A DNA stretch of 64,000 bases from Bacteroidales bacterium (GTDB lineage Bacteria; Bacteroidota; Bacteroidia; Bacteroidales; UBA932): positions 49,051 through 113,050 of the forward strand of contig JAFUGJ010000025.1 in assembly GCA_017469425.1 (NCBI GenBank). The letters run 5' to 3'. Position 1 is the stretch's first letter; the number at the start of each line of letters is the position of its first letter. The notes under the pieces are model-generated. The model ran no database searches and had not been told where the DNA came from. It saw only the letters and a program-made list of their open reading frames with translations. Below, one piece after another: positions 18,490 to 28,176 of this stretch. A program made the position numbers and the translations under genes.

Positions 18490-19827
18490 ATGAAGAAGTT
18501 TATCGAGACAATCAAGAACATCTTCAAGATTGAAGAGTTGCGCAAGCGCCTGGTGTACACCTTCCTGCTTATCCTGGTGTACCGCCTCGGCTGCTTCATC
18601 GTGCTTCCGGGCATCGACGCAACCATGCTCGCCAAGCTGCAGAACACTGCTTCCCAGGGCCTTGTTGGCCTTCTGAACATGTTCAGCGGCGGTGCGTTCG
18701 GCAATGCTTCAATCTTTGCGCTCGGTGTGATGCCGTACATCTCGGCATCCATCGTAGTTCAGCTTCTTGGTGTGTTTGTGCCCTACTTCCGCAAGCTCCA
18801 GATGGAAGGCGAGAGCGGGCGCAAGAAGATGAATCAGCTTACCAGGTATCTTACCATCCTGATCATCTGCATCCAGGGACCTGCCTATATGGCCGCCCTC
18901 CACAACCAGATTCCCGGTCAGGCTTTTACCGCAGTTAACAGCCTTGGCTGGAGCAACTTCACCTACAACATCGTAGCCACCCTCATCCTGATGGCAGGTT
19001 CGATGTTCGTGATGTGGCTCGGTGAGCGCATTACCGACCGTGGTATCGGCAACGGCATTTCGCTCATCATCATGATCGGTATCGTGGCGCGTCTGCCTTT
19101 TGCAATCGTCGCCGAGGTCGGTGAAAAGCTTTCCACCACCAATGGAGGTCTGCTTCTCCTCGTAATCGAGTTCCTCATCTGGTTCTTTGTTATCATCGCA
19201 GCCATTGCCCTGGTGCAGGCCGTCCGCCGTGTGCCCGTGCAGTATGCGAAGCGCGTAATAGGCAACCGCCAGTACGGCGGAGTGCGTCAGTACATCCCTC
19301 TCAAGATCAATGCTGCCGGCGTCATGCCTATTATCTTCGCACAGGCCCTCATGCTCTTCCCTCTCGTTTTCTCGAGGTTTGATGCAACCCGCGGGCTTGC
19401 TGCCACCCTTAGCAACTATACCGGATTCTGGTACAACTTCATCTTTGCAATTCTCATCATCATCTTCACATATTTCTACACCGCCGTTACCGTGAATCCC
19501 ACGATGATGGCAGAGGATATGAAGAGGAATGGTGGTTTCATACCCGGTGTGAAGCCCGGCAAGAAGACCGTGGAATACCTCGACTCCATCATGAGCAAGG
19601 TCACCCTCCCCGGTTCCATAATGCTGGCTATCATATCCATCCTGCCTGCGTTTGCCAGGAGTTTCGGCGTCAACGACCAGTTTGCGAGCTTCTACGGAGG
19701 CACCTCGCTGCTGATCCTTGTGGGCGTCGTCCTTGACACCCTGCAGCAGATTGAGAGTTATCTGCTGATGCGTCACTACGACGGTCTCATGAAGACAGGC
19801 CGCCTTACCGGACGCTCAGGAATGTAG
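18490..19827 (+). CDS. secY: Protein translocase subunit SecY
   Basis: SecY is the channel of the Sec translocon in the inner membrane. The 445-aa protein has about ten transmembrane segments. The plug-region sequence GLLNMFSGGAFGNASIFALGV-type (about 57-77), the cytoplasmic loop GERITDRGIGNGISLIIM and the C-terminal segment DTLQQIESYLLMRHYDGLMK match SecY. It lies between rplO and map, normal for the spc region. Confidence 0.97.
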   Translation: MKKFIETIKNIFKIEELRKRLVYTFLLILVYRLGCFIVLPGIDATMLAKLQNTASQGLVGLLNMFSGGAFGNASIFALGVMPYISASIVVQLLGVFVPYFRKLQMEGESGRKKMNQLTRYLTILIICIQGPAYMAALHNQIPGQAFTAVNSLGWSNFTYNIVATLILMAGSMFVMWLGERITDRGIGNGISLIIMIGIVARLPFAIVAEVGEKLSTTNGGLLLLVIEFLIWFFVIIAAIALVQAVRRVPVQYAKRVIGNRQYGGVRQYIPLKINAAGVMPIIFAQALMLFPLVFSRFDATRGLAATLSNYTGFWYNFIFAILIIIFTYFYTAVTVNPTMMAEDMKRNGGFIPGVKPGKKTVEYLDSIMSKVTLPGSIMLAIISILPAFARSFGVNDQFASFYGGTSLLILVGVVLDTLQQIESYLLMRHYDGLMKTGRLTGRSGM

Positions 19828-19850
19828 TTCTTTGAAAAATCCGAAGTAAG

Positions 19851-20630
19851 ATGGTAAGACCCAAGACAGAGGAAGAAATCGAGCTCCTTCGCGAGAATGC
19901 CATTATAGTTTCCAAGACTTTGGCGGAGGTCGGTAAGACAGTCGCCCCCGGTGTGACAACCAAAGAGTTGAACAGGGTGGCTGAGACCTTCATCCGCGAC
20001 CACGGCGCGATTCCTTCTTTCCTCGGCTTCGAGGGTTTTCCCGCAGCAATATGTACGAGCGTGAACGATGTGGTCGTGCACGGTTTCCCGTCCGACTATG
20101 TCCTCAAGGAGGGCGACATCGTAACCGCCGACATAGGCACGCTGTACAAGGGCTATAACGGCGATTCCGCATACACCTTCCCTGTCGGGGAGGTGAGTGC
20201 GGAAACCCGCAGGCTCCTGGACGTGACCAAGGCTTCGCTCTACAAGGGCATCGAGGCTGCTGTGGCGGGTAACAGGGTCGGCGACATCGGATACGCGGTG
20301 CAATCTTATGTTGAGTCATTCGGTTTCTCGATAGTCCGTGAGCTCGAAGGCCATGGAATTGGCCGGGAGATGCACGAAAACCCCGGTGTTCCGAATTTCG
20401 GACGCCAGGGCAACGGACCCAAACTCCTGGAAGGAATGACCATTTGTATTGAGCCTATGGTGAATGCGGGCGGACGCAGCGTCTATCTCGACCGCAATGG
20501 TTGGGCGGTGCACACTGCCGACCGCAGCAACGCGGCTCACTATGAACTTACGGTTGTTATCCGTCGCGGGCATGCTGAACAACTGTCGACCTTCGATTTT
20601 ATCGAGAAAGATCCCAAGATTAATTTTTAG
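19851..20630 (+). CDS. map: Type I methionine aminopeptidase
   Basis: MAP removes the initiator methionine from nascent proteins. The 259-aa pita-bread fold has its metal ligands in the expected order: two Asp in [14 protein letters not shown] (about 92 and 103), His in [10 protein letters not shown] (about 167), Glu in CIEPMV (about 200) and Glu in HYELTVV (about 231). It sits between secY and infA as usual. Confidence 0.97.
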   Translation: MVRPKTEEEIELLRENAIIVSKTLAEVGKTVAPGVTTKELNRVAETFIRDHGAIPSFLGFEGFPAAICTSVNDVVVHGFPSDYVLKEGDIVTADIGTLYKGYNGDSAYTFPVGEVSAETRRLLDVTKASLYKGIEAAVAGNRVGDIGYAVQSYVESFGFSIVRELEGHGIGREMHENPGVPNFGRQGNGPKLLEGMTICIEPMVNAGGRSVYLDRNGWAVHTADRSNAAHYELTVVIRRGHAEQLSTFDFIEKDPKINF

Positions 20631-20640
20631 TGAATTTTTA

Positions 20641-20859
20641 ATGTCAAAACAAGTAGCAATAGAACAGGACGGAAAGGTTATTGAGACCCTTCCCAACGCG
20701 ATGTTCAAGGTCGAGCTTGAGAACGGTCACGTGCTTCTCTGCAACATTTCGGGGAAGATGCGCATGAACTTTATCCACATTCTTCTGGGCGACAAAGTCA
20801 GAGTTGAAATTTCACCGTACGATTTGACCAAGGGCAGAATATCTTTCAGATACAAATAA
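20641..20859 (+). CDS. infA: Translation initiation factor IF-1
   Basis: IF-1 is an OB-fold protein that occupies the A-site during initiation. The product is 72 aa, starting [15 protein letters not shown] and containing [19 protein letters not shown] 20641 is chosen because it gives the exact family length; the frame stays open upstream inside map. Confidence 0.96.
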   Translation: MSKQVAIEQDGKVIETLPNAMFKVELENGHVLLCNISGKMRMNFIHILLGDKVRVEISPYDLTKGRISFRYK

Positions 20860-20871
20860 AAATACAACGAT

Positions 20872-20988
20872 ATGAAAGTCAAAACATCCATCAAGAAGCG
20901 CAGTGAAGATTGCAAGATAGTGAAGCGTAAAGGCCGTCTTTATGTTATCTGCAAGAAGAACCCCAAGTTCAAGATGCGCCAGGGATAA
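20872..20988 (+). CDS. rpmJ: 50S ribosomal protein L36, zinc-free form
   Basis: This 38-aa protein is the smallest ribosomal protein of the 50S subunit. It reads [20 protein letters not shown] and ends in KMRQG. Of the four zinc ligands in C+ L36, two are replaced (Ser at the first Cys, and no His near residue 32), so it should not bind zinc. Confidence 0.95.
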   Translation: MKVKTSIKKRSEDCKIVKRKGRLYVICKKNPKFKMRQG

Positions 20989-21022
20989 TCCATTGTCTAA
21001 CAAATAAAGCTAAGTATAAATT

Positions 21023-21397
21023 ATGGCAAGAATAGCCGGTGTTGATTTACCGAACAACAAAAGGGGCGATGTAGGTCTGACCTATATCTACGGTATCGGA
21101 CGCAGTACAGCCGAGAAGATTCTCGAGCAGTGCGGCATCGATGCTTCTGTCAAAGTAGGCGAGTGGGATGATGCCCAGACCGCAGCCATCCGTGCCGCAG
21201 TCGGCGAGCTCAAGATTGAAGGCGAGCTCCGTTCATCAGTTCAGATGAACATCAAGCGACTGATGGACATTGGTTGCTACCGTGGCATCCGTCACCGCGT
21301 AGGTCTCCCTGTCCGCGGACAGAGCACCAAGAACAATGCCCGTACCCGCAAGGGCAAGAAGAAGACTGTTGCCAACAAGAAGAAGGCAACCAAGTAA
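21023..21397 (+). CDS. rpsM: 30S ribosomal protein S13
   Basis: S13 contacts P-site tRNA and bridges to L5. The 124-aa product starts [26 protein letters not shown]-like. It contains the C-terminal [25 protein letters not shown] region that reaches the tRNA. Confidence 0.97.
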   Translation: MARIAGVDLPNNKRGDVGLTYIYGIGRSTAEKILEQCGIDASVKVGEWDDAQTAAIRAAVGELKIEGELRSSVQMNIKRLMDIGCYRGIRHRVGLPVRGQSTKNNARTRKGKKKTVANKKKATK

Positions 21398-21410
21398 AAG
21401 CAGATGAATT

Positions 21411-21797
21411 ATGGCAAAGAAAACTACAACATCCAAGAGAGTTGTTAAGGTAGAAGCTTATGGGCAGGCTCATATCTCATCTACTTTCAACAACGTTATC
21501 GTGTCGCTGACCAATGCCCAGGGACAGGTGATCAGCTGGGGTTCTGCAGGCAAGTGCGGTTTCCGCGGTTCGAAGAAGAACACTCCGTACGCTGCCCAGA
21601 TGGCCGCTGAAGATGCTGCAAAGACTGCTTTTGACGCAGGTCTTCGCAAAGTAAAAGTATATGTAAAGGGTCCCGGATCGGGCCGTGAGTCCGCCATCCG
21701 TACCATCAACAATGCAGGCATCATCGTCACCGAAATCATTGATGTGACCCCCATGCCTCATAATGGTTGCCGTCCTAAGGGCCGCCGTAAAGTTTAA
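21411..21797 (+). CDS. rpsK: 30S ribosomal protein S11
   Basis: S11 forms the platform side of the mRNA exit channel. The 128-aa product has [15 protein letters not shown] (about 20-34), the [14 protein letters not shown] motif and the C-terminal [18 protein letters not shown]. Confidence 0.97.
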   Translation: MAKKTTTSKRVVKVEAYGQAHISSTFNNVIVSLTNAQGQVISWGSAGKCGFRGSKKNTPYAAQMAAEDAAKTAFDAGLRKVKVYVKGPGSGRESAIRTINNAGIIVTEIIDVTPMPHNGCRPKGRRKV

Positions 21798-21817
21798 CGT
21801 TTAAAAGACAAGCTACT

Positions 21818-22420
21818 ATGGCAAGATATACAGGTCCTACCACCAAGATCGCCCGTAAGTTCGGTGAACCCATCTACGGAGCAGACAAGGATTTTGAAAA
21901 AAGAAATTATCCTCCCGGACAGCATGGACTCGCATCCAAGCGCAAGAAACAGCGCGAGTATGGTATCCAGCTCAAGGAGAAGCAGAAAGTGAAGTATATG
22001 TACGGAGTGCTGGAGCGCCAGTTCCGCAACACCTACGACAAGGCTTCGCGTATGCCCGGCCAGAAGGGTGAGAACCTCGTTCTCCTTCTCGAAAGCCGTC
22101 TCGACAATGTCGTTTACCGTCTTGGTTTCGCTCCCACCCGTGCAGCGGCCCGTCAGCTGGTAAGCCATCGTCACATCACTCTCAACGGTGCTGTGTGCAA
22201 TGTTCCTTCCGCACAGGTGAAGGCCGGCGACACCGTAGCCGTAAGGGAAAGGAGCAAGAATCTTGAGGTCATTACCGCAAGCGTGGCAAACGCCACCAAG
22301 TATTCCTGGCTGGAAGCAGATTCCCAGAATCTGAGCGGCAAGTTCCTCAACCTCCCCTTGAGGGCTGATGTTCCCGAAAACATCAACGAGCAGCTCATCG
22401 TCGATCTGTACTCGAAGTAA
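21818..22420 (+). CDS. rpsD: 30S ribosomal protein S4
   Basis: S4 is a primary 16S-binding protein at the mRNA entry site. The 200-aa product starts [19 protein letters not shown], has YPPGQHG near residue 36, and contains the S4 RNA-binding motif [15 protein letters not shown] followed by [14 protein letters not shown]. Confidence 0.97.
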   Translation: MARYTGPTTKIARKFGEPIYGADKDFEKRNYPPGQHGLASKRKKQREYGIQLKEKQKVKYMYGVLERQFRNTYDKASRMPGQKGENLVLLLESRLDNVVYRLGFAPTRAAARQLVSHRHITLNGAVCNVPSAQVKAGDTVAVRERSKNLEVITASVANATKYSWLEADSQNLSGKFLNLPLRADVPENINEQLIVDLYSK

Positions 22421-22439
22421 TATTTTAACACCCAAAATT

Positions 22440-23447
22440 ATGGCAATCTTAGCATTCCAGAAACCTGACAAGGTTATCATGCTCGAAGGTACCGACACCC
22501 TCGGACGTTTCGAATTCCGTCCTCTTGAGCCGGGTTACGGCCAGACTATCGGCAACGCCCTCCGCCGTATCCTTCTTGCTTCCCTTGAGGGTTTTGCCAT
22601 CAGCCAAATCCGCATCACCGGAGTTGACCAGGAGTTTGCTACAATCCCCGGAGTCATCGAAGGCATGCAGGATATCATCCTCAATCTCAAGCAGGTACGC
22701 TTCAAGAGGATGGTCGAAAGCATCGACAGCGAAGAGGCAAGAATCGTCATCAGCGGAAAGCAGGAGTTCAAAGCGGAGGACATCTCCAAAGGATTGTCTT
22801 CTTTCACGGTGTTAAACCCTGATCAGCACATTTGCTCCATGGAGCCTTCGGTCAAGCTCGAAATCAACATCCTCATCACCAGGGGCCGTGGTTTCGTGCC
22901 TGCCGACGAGCTTCGCGACACCAACACTCCCATCGGCACCATTCCCGTGGATGCCATCTACACTCCTATCCGCAAGGTCAACTGGAGCGTGGAGAACTGG
23001 CGTGTGGAGCAGAAGACTGACTACGAGAAGCTCAACCTGGAGATTGAAACCGACGGTTCCATCACTCCAAGCGCTGCTCTTCAGGACGCAGCAAACATCC
23101 TTATCTATCATTTCAAGCTCTTTACCGACGACAACAAAATCTCCCTGGAGAACACCATCGAGACAGAGAGCAAGGAGCTTGACGAGGAGAGCCTCCGCAT
23201 GAGGCATGTCCTTCTCACCAAACTTTCCGACATGGGTCTTTCCGTGCGCGCTTTCAACTGCCTCAAGGCTGCCGACATCGACACTTTCGCCGATTTGGTA
23301 TCCTACAGCCGCAGCGAGCTCATGAAATTCCGCAATTTCGGTCGCAAGTCGCTCAATGAGATTGACCTGCTGGTGGAGAAGATGAAACTTTCCTTCGGTA
23401 TGGATGTGACCAAGTACAATATTGAACCCAAGAAAAAGAACAACTAA
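22440..23447 (+). CDS. rpoA: DNA-directed RNA polymerase subunit alpha
   Basis: The alpha dimer nucleates RNA polymerase assembly, and its C-terminal domain contacts activators and UP elements. The product has 335 aa. The N-terminal domain has the [20 protein letters not shown] dimer motif (about 32-51). The C-terminal domain has [21 protein letters not shown] and [13 protein letters not shown] (about 305-317). ATG 22440 follows the rpsD stop; the frame is open back to 22368, inside rpsD. Confidence 0.97.
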   Translation: MAILAFQKPDKVIMLEGTDTLGRFEFRPLEPGYGQTIGNALRRILLASLEGFAISQIRITGVDQEFATIPGVIEGMQDIILNLKQVRFKRMVESIDSEEARIVISGKQEFKAEDISKGLSSFTVLNPDQHICSMEPSVKLEINILITRGRGFVPADELRDTNTPIGTIPVDAIYTPIRKVNWSVENWRVEQKTDYEKLNLEIETDGSITPSAALQDAANILIYHFKLFTDDNKISLENTIETESKELDEESLRMRHVLLTKLSDMGLSVRAFNCLKAADIDTFADLVSYSRSELMKFRNFGRKSLNEIDLLVEKMKLSFGMDVTKYNIEPKKKNN

Positions 23448-23449
23448 CG

Positions 23450-23944
23450 ATGAGACACAATAAAGCAGTCAATCATCTCGGCCGTAAGAGCGGACATCGC
23501 AAGGCGCTCCTCGCCAATATGGCATCTTCGCTCATCCTCCACAAGAGGATTGTTACCACCGAGGCCAAGGCTAAGGCCCTCAAACCTTATCTTGAACCGC
23601 TCGTTACCAAGTCGAAGGAAGATACCACCCACAACCGCCGTGTTGTCTTCAGCTATCTGAAGGACAAGAACGCAGTGAGCGAACTCTTCCGCACCATCGC
23701 ACCCAAGGTCGCCGACCGTCCGGGCGGGTATCTCCGCATCCTGCATGTCGGTTTCCGTCAGGGCGACGCAGCCGAAATGGCTCTGATCGAATTTGTCGAT
23801 TTCAATGAGGCGGCCCTCGCAGGCAGCACCAAGAAAGAGGCGAAGAAGACCACCCGCCGCAGCCGCGCCAAGAAGGCAGAAGCGGCTCCCGCAGCAGAGG
23901 CTCCGGCAGAGGAACCCGCGGCAGAAGAGGCCAAGGCTGAATAA
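23450..23944 (+). CDS. rplQ: 50S ribosomal protein L17 with Ala/Glu-rich tail
   Basis: L17 lies near the tunnel exit. Residues 1-120 form the usual domain ([19 protein letters not shown] near 11, [19 protein letters not shown] near 92). The last 40 or so residues are a low-complexity Ala/Glu/Lys tail absent from E. coli L17. The gene ends the cluster, 16 nt before the terminator hairpin. Confidence 0.96.
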   Translation: MRHNKAVNHLGRKSGHRKALLANMASSLILHKRIVTTEAKAKALKPYLEPLVTKSKEDTTHNRRVVFSYLKDKNAVSELFRTIAPKVADRPGGYLRILHVGFRQGDAAEMALIEFVDFNEAALAGSTKKEAKKTTRRSRAKKAEAAPAAEAPAEEPAAEEAKAE

Positions 23945-23960
23945 TCAAAGCCTGAAAATG

Positions 23961-23994
23961 AAGGGAGAAATTTCGGTTTCTCCCTTCTTTTTTT
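23961..23994 (+). terminator. Intrinsic terminator of the rplP-rplQ cluster
   Basis: AAGGGAGAAA (23961-23970) pairs perfectly with TTTCTCCCTT (23977-23986) around TTTCGG, and C plus seven T residues follow. The end of the T-run supplies the first base of the hppA TATCTTTG box. Confidence 0.92.
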
Positions 23995-24001
23995 ATCTTT
24001 G
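23971..24001 (+). promoter_or_regulatory. hppA promoter
   Basis: TATCTTTG (23994-24001) lies 29 bp before the hppA ATG. A TTTC (23971-23974) occupies the -33 position at 19-nt spacing. The promoter is embedded in the terminator of the upstream cluster. Confidence 0.6.
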
Positions 24002-24029
24002 CAAGAATAAACACTAAACCCTATACTTT

Positions 24030-26234
24030 ATGAATGCACTATTCTATGCAGTTCCTGTCGCTTCGCTCATCGCGCTGGCGTTTGCAGCAATCTTCTATGC
24101 GCAGATGAAGAAGGAAGATGAAGGAACTCCCACAATGAGAAAGATTGCCCAGTTCGTCCGCGAAGGGGCAATGGCTTACCTCAAACAGCAGTACAAAGTG
24201 GTTGTCATCGTGTTCGTAGTGCTGGCAATCTTCTTTGCCATCCTTGCCTACGGATTCGGTGTGCAGAACCCTTGGGTTCCGTTTGCATTCCTTACCGGAG
24301 GTTTCTTCTCCGGACTTGCCGGTTTCATCGGCATGAAAACCGCAACATACGCGTCCGGCCGCACCGCCAATGCCGCCCGCCGCAGCTTGAATTCCGGACT
24401 TAAGGTCGCCTTCCGTTCGGGTGCCGTGATGGGCCTTACCGTTGTTGGCCTGGGGCTTCTTGACATTGCAATCTGGTTCGTGATTCTCAATGCTTTCGTT
24501 TCAGAGGCCACCATGGCGCAGAAACTAGTGGTCATCACCACCACAATGCTTACTTTCGGCATGGGTGCATCCACCCAGGCACTCTTCGCCCGCGTGGGCG
24601 GCGGTATCTACACCAAGGCTGCCGATGTGGGCGCCGACCTTGTGGGCAAGGTTGAAACCGACCTTCCCGAGGACGATCCCCGCAACCCCGCCACCATCGC
24701 CGACAATGTGGGTGACAATGTAGGTGATGTTGCAGGCATGGGTGCCGACCTTTACGAGAGCTACTGCGGCTCCATCCTGTCCACCATGGCCCTGGGTGCT
24801 TCCGCATTCTATGCAGTCGGCCCCGAAATGCAGATGAAGGCCATCCTCGCCCCTATGCTGATTGCCGCCGTGGGCGTGGTGCTTTCCGTCATCAGCATCT
24901 TTACCGTGCGCACCAAGGAAGGCGCAGGCATGGCCCAGCTGCTGAAGAGCATGAGCGTGGGTACCAATCTCGCCGCTGCGCTGAGCGGTGTCGCAACTTT
25001 CGGAGTGCTGTATCTTCTCGGCTTTGAGAACTGGTGGCAGCTTTCCTTCTCGGTCGTGGCCGGACTCCTTGCAGGCGTCATTATCGGCAAGGCTACCGAG
25101 TACTACACCTCGCACTCATATAAGCCTACCCAGAAGCTTGCAGAAGCTTCCCAGACCGGCCCCGCAACCGTTATCATCAATGGCGTGGGCCTCGGCATGA
25201 TTTCCACCGCAATCCCCGTAATAGCGATTGCCGTGGCCATCATCCTTGCGTATCTTTTCGCCATAAACTTCAATGTGAGCGAGATGCTCACCGCAGAGAA
25301 CCTTTCCAAGGGTCTGTACGGTGTTGCAATTGCTGCAGTCGGAATGCTTTCCACCCTTGGCATCACGCTCGCAACCGATGCATACGGCCCCATAGCCGAC
25401 AATGCGGGAGGCAATGCCCAGATGAGCGAACTTGAGCCGGAAGTGCGCGAGCGCACCGATGTCCTCGACGCCCTCGGAAATACCACCGCCGCTACCGGCA
25501 AGGGCTTTGCAATCGGCTCGGCTGCACTTACCGCCCTCGCCCTGCTTGCATCTTACATCGAAGAAATAAAGATTGCCCTCGACCGCACCGGCGAGTTCGT
25601 GAACGGAGTAGCCGGGCAGGTGCAGGCCGCCAGTGCCAGCATCCTCGACATACTGAATCACTACAATGTCAGCCTTATGAATCCTGCCGTGCTCGCAGGC
25701 GTGTTCATCGGCGCCATGATGGCCTTCCTGTTCTGCGGTCTCACCATGAACGCAGTGGGCCGCGCCGCAGGCAAGATGGTTATCGAAGTGCGCCGTCAGT
25801 TCCGCGAAATCAAGGGCATCCTCACCGGTGAGGGAACTCCCGACTACAAGCGCTGCGTGGAAATCTCCACCAAGGCCGCCCAGCATGAGATGCTGCTTCC
25901 CGCTTTCATTGCCATCCTCGTTCCCGTCATTACCGGAATCGTCCTTGGCGTTGCAGGAGTGCTCGGCCTTCTTATCGGAGGTCTCGGCGCGGGATTCGTG
26001 CTTGCAGTGTTCATGTCCAACTCCGGCGGAGCCTGGGACAATGCCAAGAAATATGTCGAGGAAGGCAACTTCGGAGGCAAGAATTCCGACAGCCACCATG
26101 CCACCGTGGTGGGTGACACCGTGGGTGATCCTTTCAAGGACACATCAGGGCCTTCGCTCAACATCCTTATCAAGCTTATGAGCATGGTTTCCATCGTAAT
26201 GGCAGGTTTGACAGCAGGAGTACATTTACTTTAA
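24030..26234 (+). CDS. hppA: Membrane-bound ion-pumping pyrophosphatase
   Basis: The enzyme couples hydrolysis of pyrophosphate to outward pumping of H+ or Na+. The 734-aa protein has about 16 membrane helices. The catalytic motifs are [34 protein letters not shown] (about 225-250) and the C-terminal [16 protein letters not shown]. The [10 protein letters not shown] segment (about residue 491) has Ala rather than Lys at the position that marks K+-dependent enzymes. Whether it pumps Na+ or H+ cannot be told by eye. It leads an operon with the deaminase-like gene (9-nt gap), radA and a metallophosphoesterase. Confidence 0.96.
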   Translation: MNALFYAVPVASLIALAFAAIFYAQMKKEDEGTPTMRKIAQFVREGAMAYLKQQYKVVVIVFVVLAIFFAILAYGFGVQNPWVPFAFLTGGFFSGLAGFIGMKTATYASGRTANAARRSLNSGLKVAFRSGAVMGLTVVGLGLLDIAIWFVILNAFVSEATMAQKLVVITTTMLTFGMGASTQALFARVGGGIYTKAADVGADLVGKVETDLPEDDPRNPATIADNVGDNVGDVAGMGADLYESYCGSILSTMALGASAFYAVGPEMQMKAILAPMLIAAVGVVLSVISIFTVRTKEGAGMAQLLKSMSVGTNLAAALSGVATFGVLYLLGFENWWQLSFSVVAGLLAGVIIGKATEYYTSHSYKPTQKLAEASQTGPATVIINGVGLGMISTAIPVIAIAVAIILAYLFAINFNVSEMLTAENLSKGLYGVAIAAVGMLSTLGITLATDAYGPIADNAGGNAQMSELEPEVRERTDVLDALGNTTAATGKGFAIGSAALTALALLASYIEEIKIALDRTGEFVNGVAGQVQAASASILDILNHYNVSLMNPAVLAGVFIGAMMAFLFCGLTMNAVGRAAGKMVIEVRRQFREIKGILTGEGTPDYKRCVEISTKAAQHEMLLPAFIAILVPVITGIVLGVAGVLGLLIGGLGAGFVLAVFMSNSGGAWDNAKKYVEEGNFGGKNSDSHHATVVGDTVGDPFKDTSGPSLNILIKLMSMVSIVMAGLTAGVHLL

Positions 26235-26243
26235 ACAGGAGAG

Positions 26244-28175
26244 ATGAGGCATTTTACTTTGCCCGAAGAGGGAGGTTTGATTACCGAAAACTTGCCGGAA
26301 GACATTCTTCACGGCTATGACAAGATTTTTACCGAAGTTTATTCCGATTCTACGGAGGGCAGCCGTAAAGTGGCTGACATAGTTGCGGATGCGATAAAGC
26401 ATTTCGAGACAGAGAATCCGGGGGGCATCTTCAGGCTTGGCCTGACCACGGGTGCCACCCCGGCATCTTTGTATAAGGTGCTTTCGCGTTATTACCGGGA
26501 AGGGAGGATATCTTTCCGGAATGTGTCGGTTTTCAGCATCGACGAGTACTATCCTTCGTCGCCTACCGACATGCAGAGCCGCAACCGCAGCCTTCATGTT
26601 GAACTGCTCAACAATGTGGACATCCTTCCGGAAAACATCCACATCCCCAACGGAACCGTCTCGCACGACCAGGTGGGCGAATACTGCGCGCGTTTCGACG
26701 CTTCCGCCCGCGGGCTCGACCTTCTCATCATGGGAATAGGGGAGCAGGGGCAGGTAGGTTTCAACGAAGCCGGTTCCACGGAGCAGAGCCGCACCCGCAC
26801 GGTCCTTTTGAGCTATCCCAGCCGCAAGCGTCAGGCACGCTATTTCAACGGCGATATTTCCGTTACTCCCAAGGAGGCCATCACCATGGGAATAGGCACC
26901 ATGATGAGCGCCAAGCGCGTGATTCTGATGGCCTGGGGCGAGACCAAGGCCGATGCAGTGGCAAGGGTTGTGGAAGGTGAAATCGGACCGGACTGCCCTG
27001 CAAGCTACTTCCAACATCACCATAATGTGAGCATGTTCGTGGATGAGGTGTCCGGCAGCCAGCTTACCCGTGCAGTGGCTCCATGGCTTATCGGACCCTG
27101 CGACTGGACTCCCAAGTTCCGCCGCAAGGCCGTAATCTGGCTCTGTCAGAAGGTGGGCAAGCCTATCCTCAAGCTTTCCCATTCCGACTATCTCCAGAAT
27201 TCGCTGGAAGAGCTGATAGACTTGGTGGGGTCATACAATCTTGTGAACATACAGGTGTTCAACGACCTCCAGCATACCATCTCCGGCTGGCCCGGTGGCA
27301 AGCCGGATGCCGACGACAGCACCCGTCCGGTATCCTCCAAGCCCTTTCCCAAGAAGGTTCTCATCCTTTCGCCCCACCCCGACGACGATGTAATATCCAT
27401 GGGCGGAACATTCATCCGTCTGGTGCATCAGGGGCACGATGTGCATGTCGCCTACCAGACTTCGGGCAATGTGGCGGTGCATGATTCGGTGGTTATGCAG
27501 CATATCGATGCCGCCTACCAGCTCGGTTATGGCAACCGTCTCGACGAGGTGCAGGCGATGATAGACGCCAAGGTTCCGGGCGAACCCGAACCGAGGGAAC
27601 TGTTGGACATCAAAGCTGCCATACGCCGCAGCGAGGCCCGCGCAGCCGACCATTCCTTCGGCATGAAGGACGACCATATCCACTTCCTGAATCTTCCTTT
27701 CTATGAGAGCGGCGGCATACGCAAACTCCCTTGCAGCCAGAGGGATGTGGATATAATCAAGGAGCTTATGGACAGCATCAAGCCCGACCAGATTTACATG
27801 GCGGGCGACCTCGCCGACCCTCACGGAACCCACCGCGTTTGTACCGAAGCGGCCCTCGAAGCTTTCGAGCAATTGAAAGAAGAGGGTGCAGCCTGGATAC
27901 CTGACTGCCATATATGGCTGTATCGAGGCGCGTGGATGGAGTGGGAGCTTGCCCGTGTGGACATGGCTGTGCCGCTGAGTCCGGACGAGATGATAGAGAA
28001 GCGCCACGCCATCTACAGGCACCTTTCACAGAAAGACATCGTGCCCTTCCCCGGCGAAGACCCGCGCGAGTTCTGGCAGCGCGCCGAAGACCGCACCCAG
28101 GCCACGGCCAGACACTACGACGAGCTTGGCATGGCCGAGTATGAGGCCATTGAAGTTTTCCTCCGACTGAGATAA
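26244..28175 (+). CDS. Glucosamine-6-phosphate deaminase-like/PIG-L deacetylase fusion
   Basis: The 643-aa protein has two parts. Residues about 20-270 are a NagB-like sugar-phosphate isomerase fold (GLTTGATPASLY near 72, FSIDEYYPSS near 95). Residues about 370-560 are a PIG-L/LmbE-type N-deacetylase with the zinc motif SPHPDDDV (His at 378) and DPHGTHR. In the NagB half, the catalytic Asp-Gly-His of E. coli NagB (Asp141, His143) reads Gln168-Gly-Gln170, while Asp72 is kept. Deaminase activity is therefore doubtful, and the protein may act through the deacetylase half on amino sugars. Similar fusions are common in Bacteroidetes and are annotated there as deaminase-like. Confidence 0.85.
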   Translation: MRHFTLPEEGGLITENLPEDILHGYDKIFTEVYSDSTEGSRKVADIVADAIKHFETENPGGIFRLGLTTGATPASLYKVLSRYYREGRISFRNVSVFSIDEYYPSSPTDMQSRNRSLHVELLNNVDILPENIHIPNGTVSHDQVGEYCARFDASARGLDLLIMGIGEQGQVGFNEAGSTEQSRTRTVLLSYPSRKRQARYFNGDISVTPKEAITMGIGTMMSAKRVILMAWGETKADAVARVVEGEIGPDCPASYFQHHHNVSMFVDEVSGSQLTRAVAPWLIGPCDWTPKFRRKAVIWLCQKVGKPILKLSHSDYLQNSLEELIDLVGSYNLVNIQVFNDLQHTISGWPGGKPDADDSTRPVSSKPFPKKVLILSPHPDDDVISMGGTFIRLVHQGHDVHVAYQTSGNVAVHDSVVMQHIDAAYQLGYGNRLDEVQAMIDAKVPGEPEPRELLDIKAAIRRSEARAADHSFGMKDDHIHFLNLPFYESGGIRKLPCSQRDVDIIKELMDSIKPDQIYMAGDLADPHGTHRVCTEAALEAFEQLKEEGAAWIPDCHIWLYRGAWMEWELARVDMAVPLSPDEMIEKRHAIYRHLSQKDIVPFPGEDPREFWQRAEDRTQATARHYDELGMAEYEAIEVFLRLR

Positions 28176-28176
28176 T

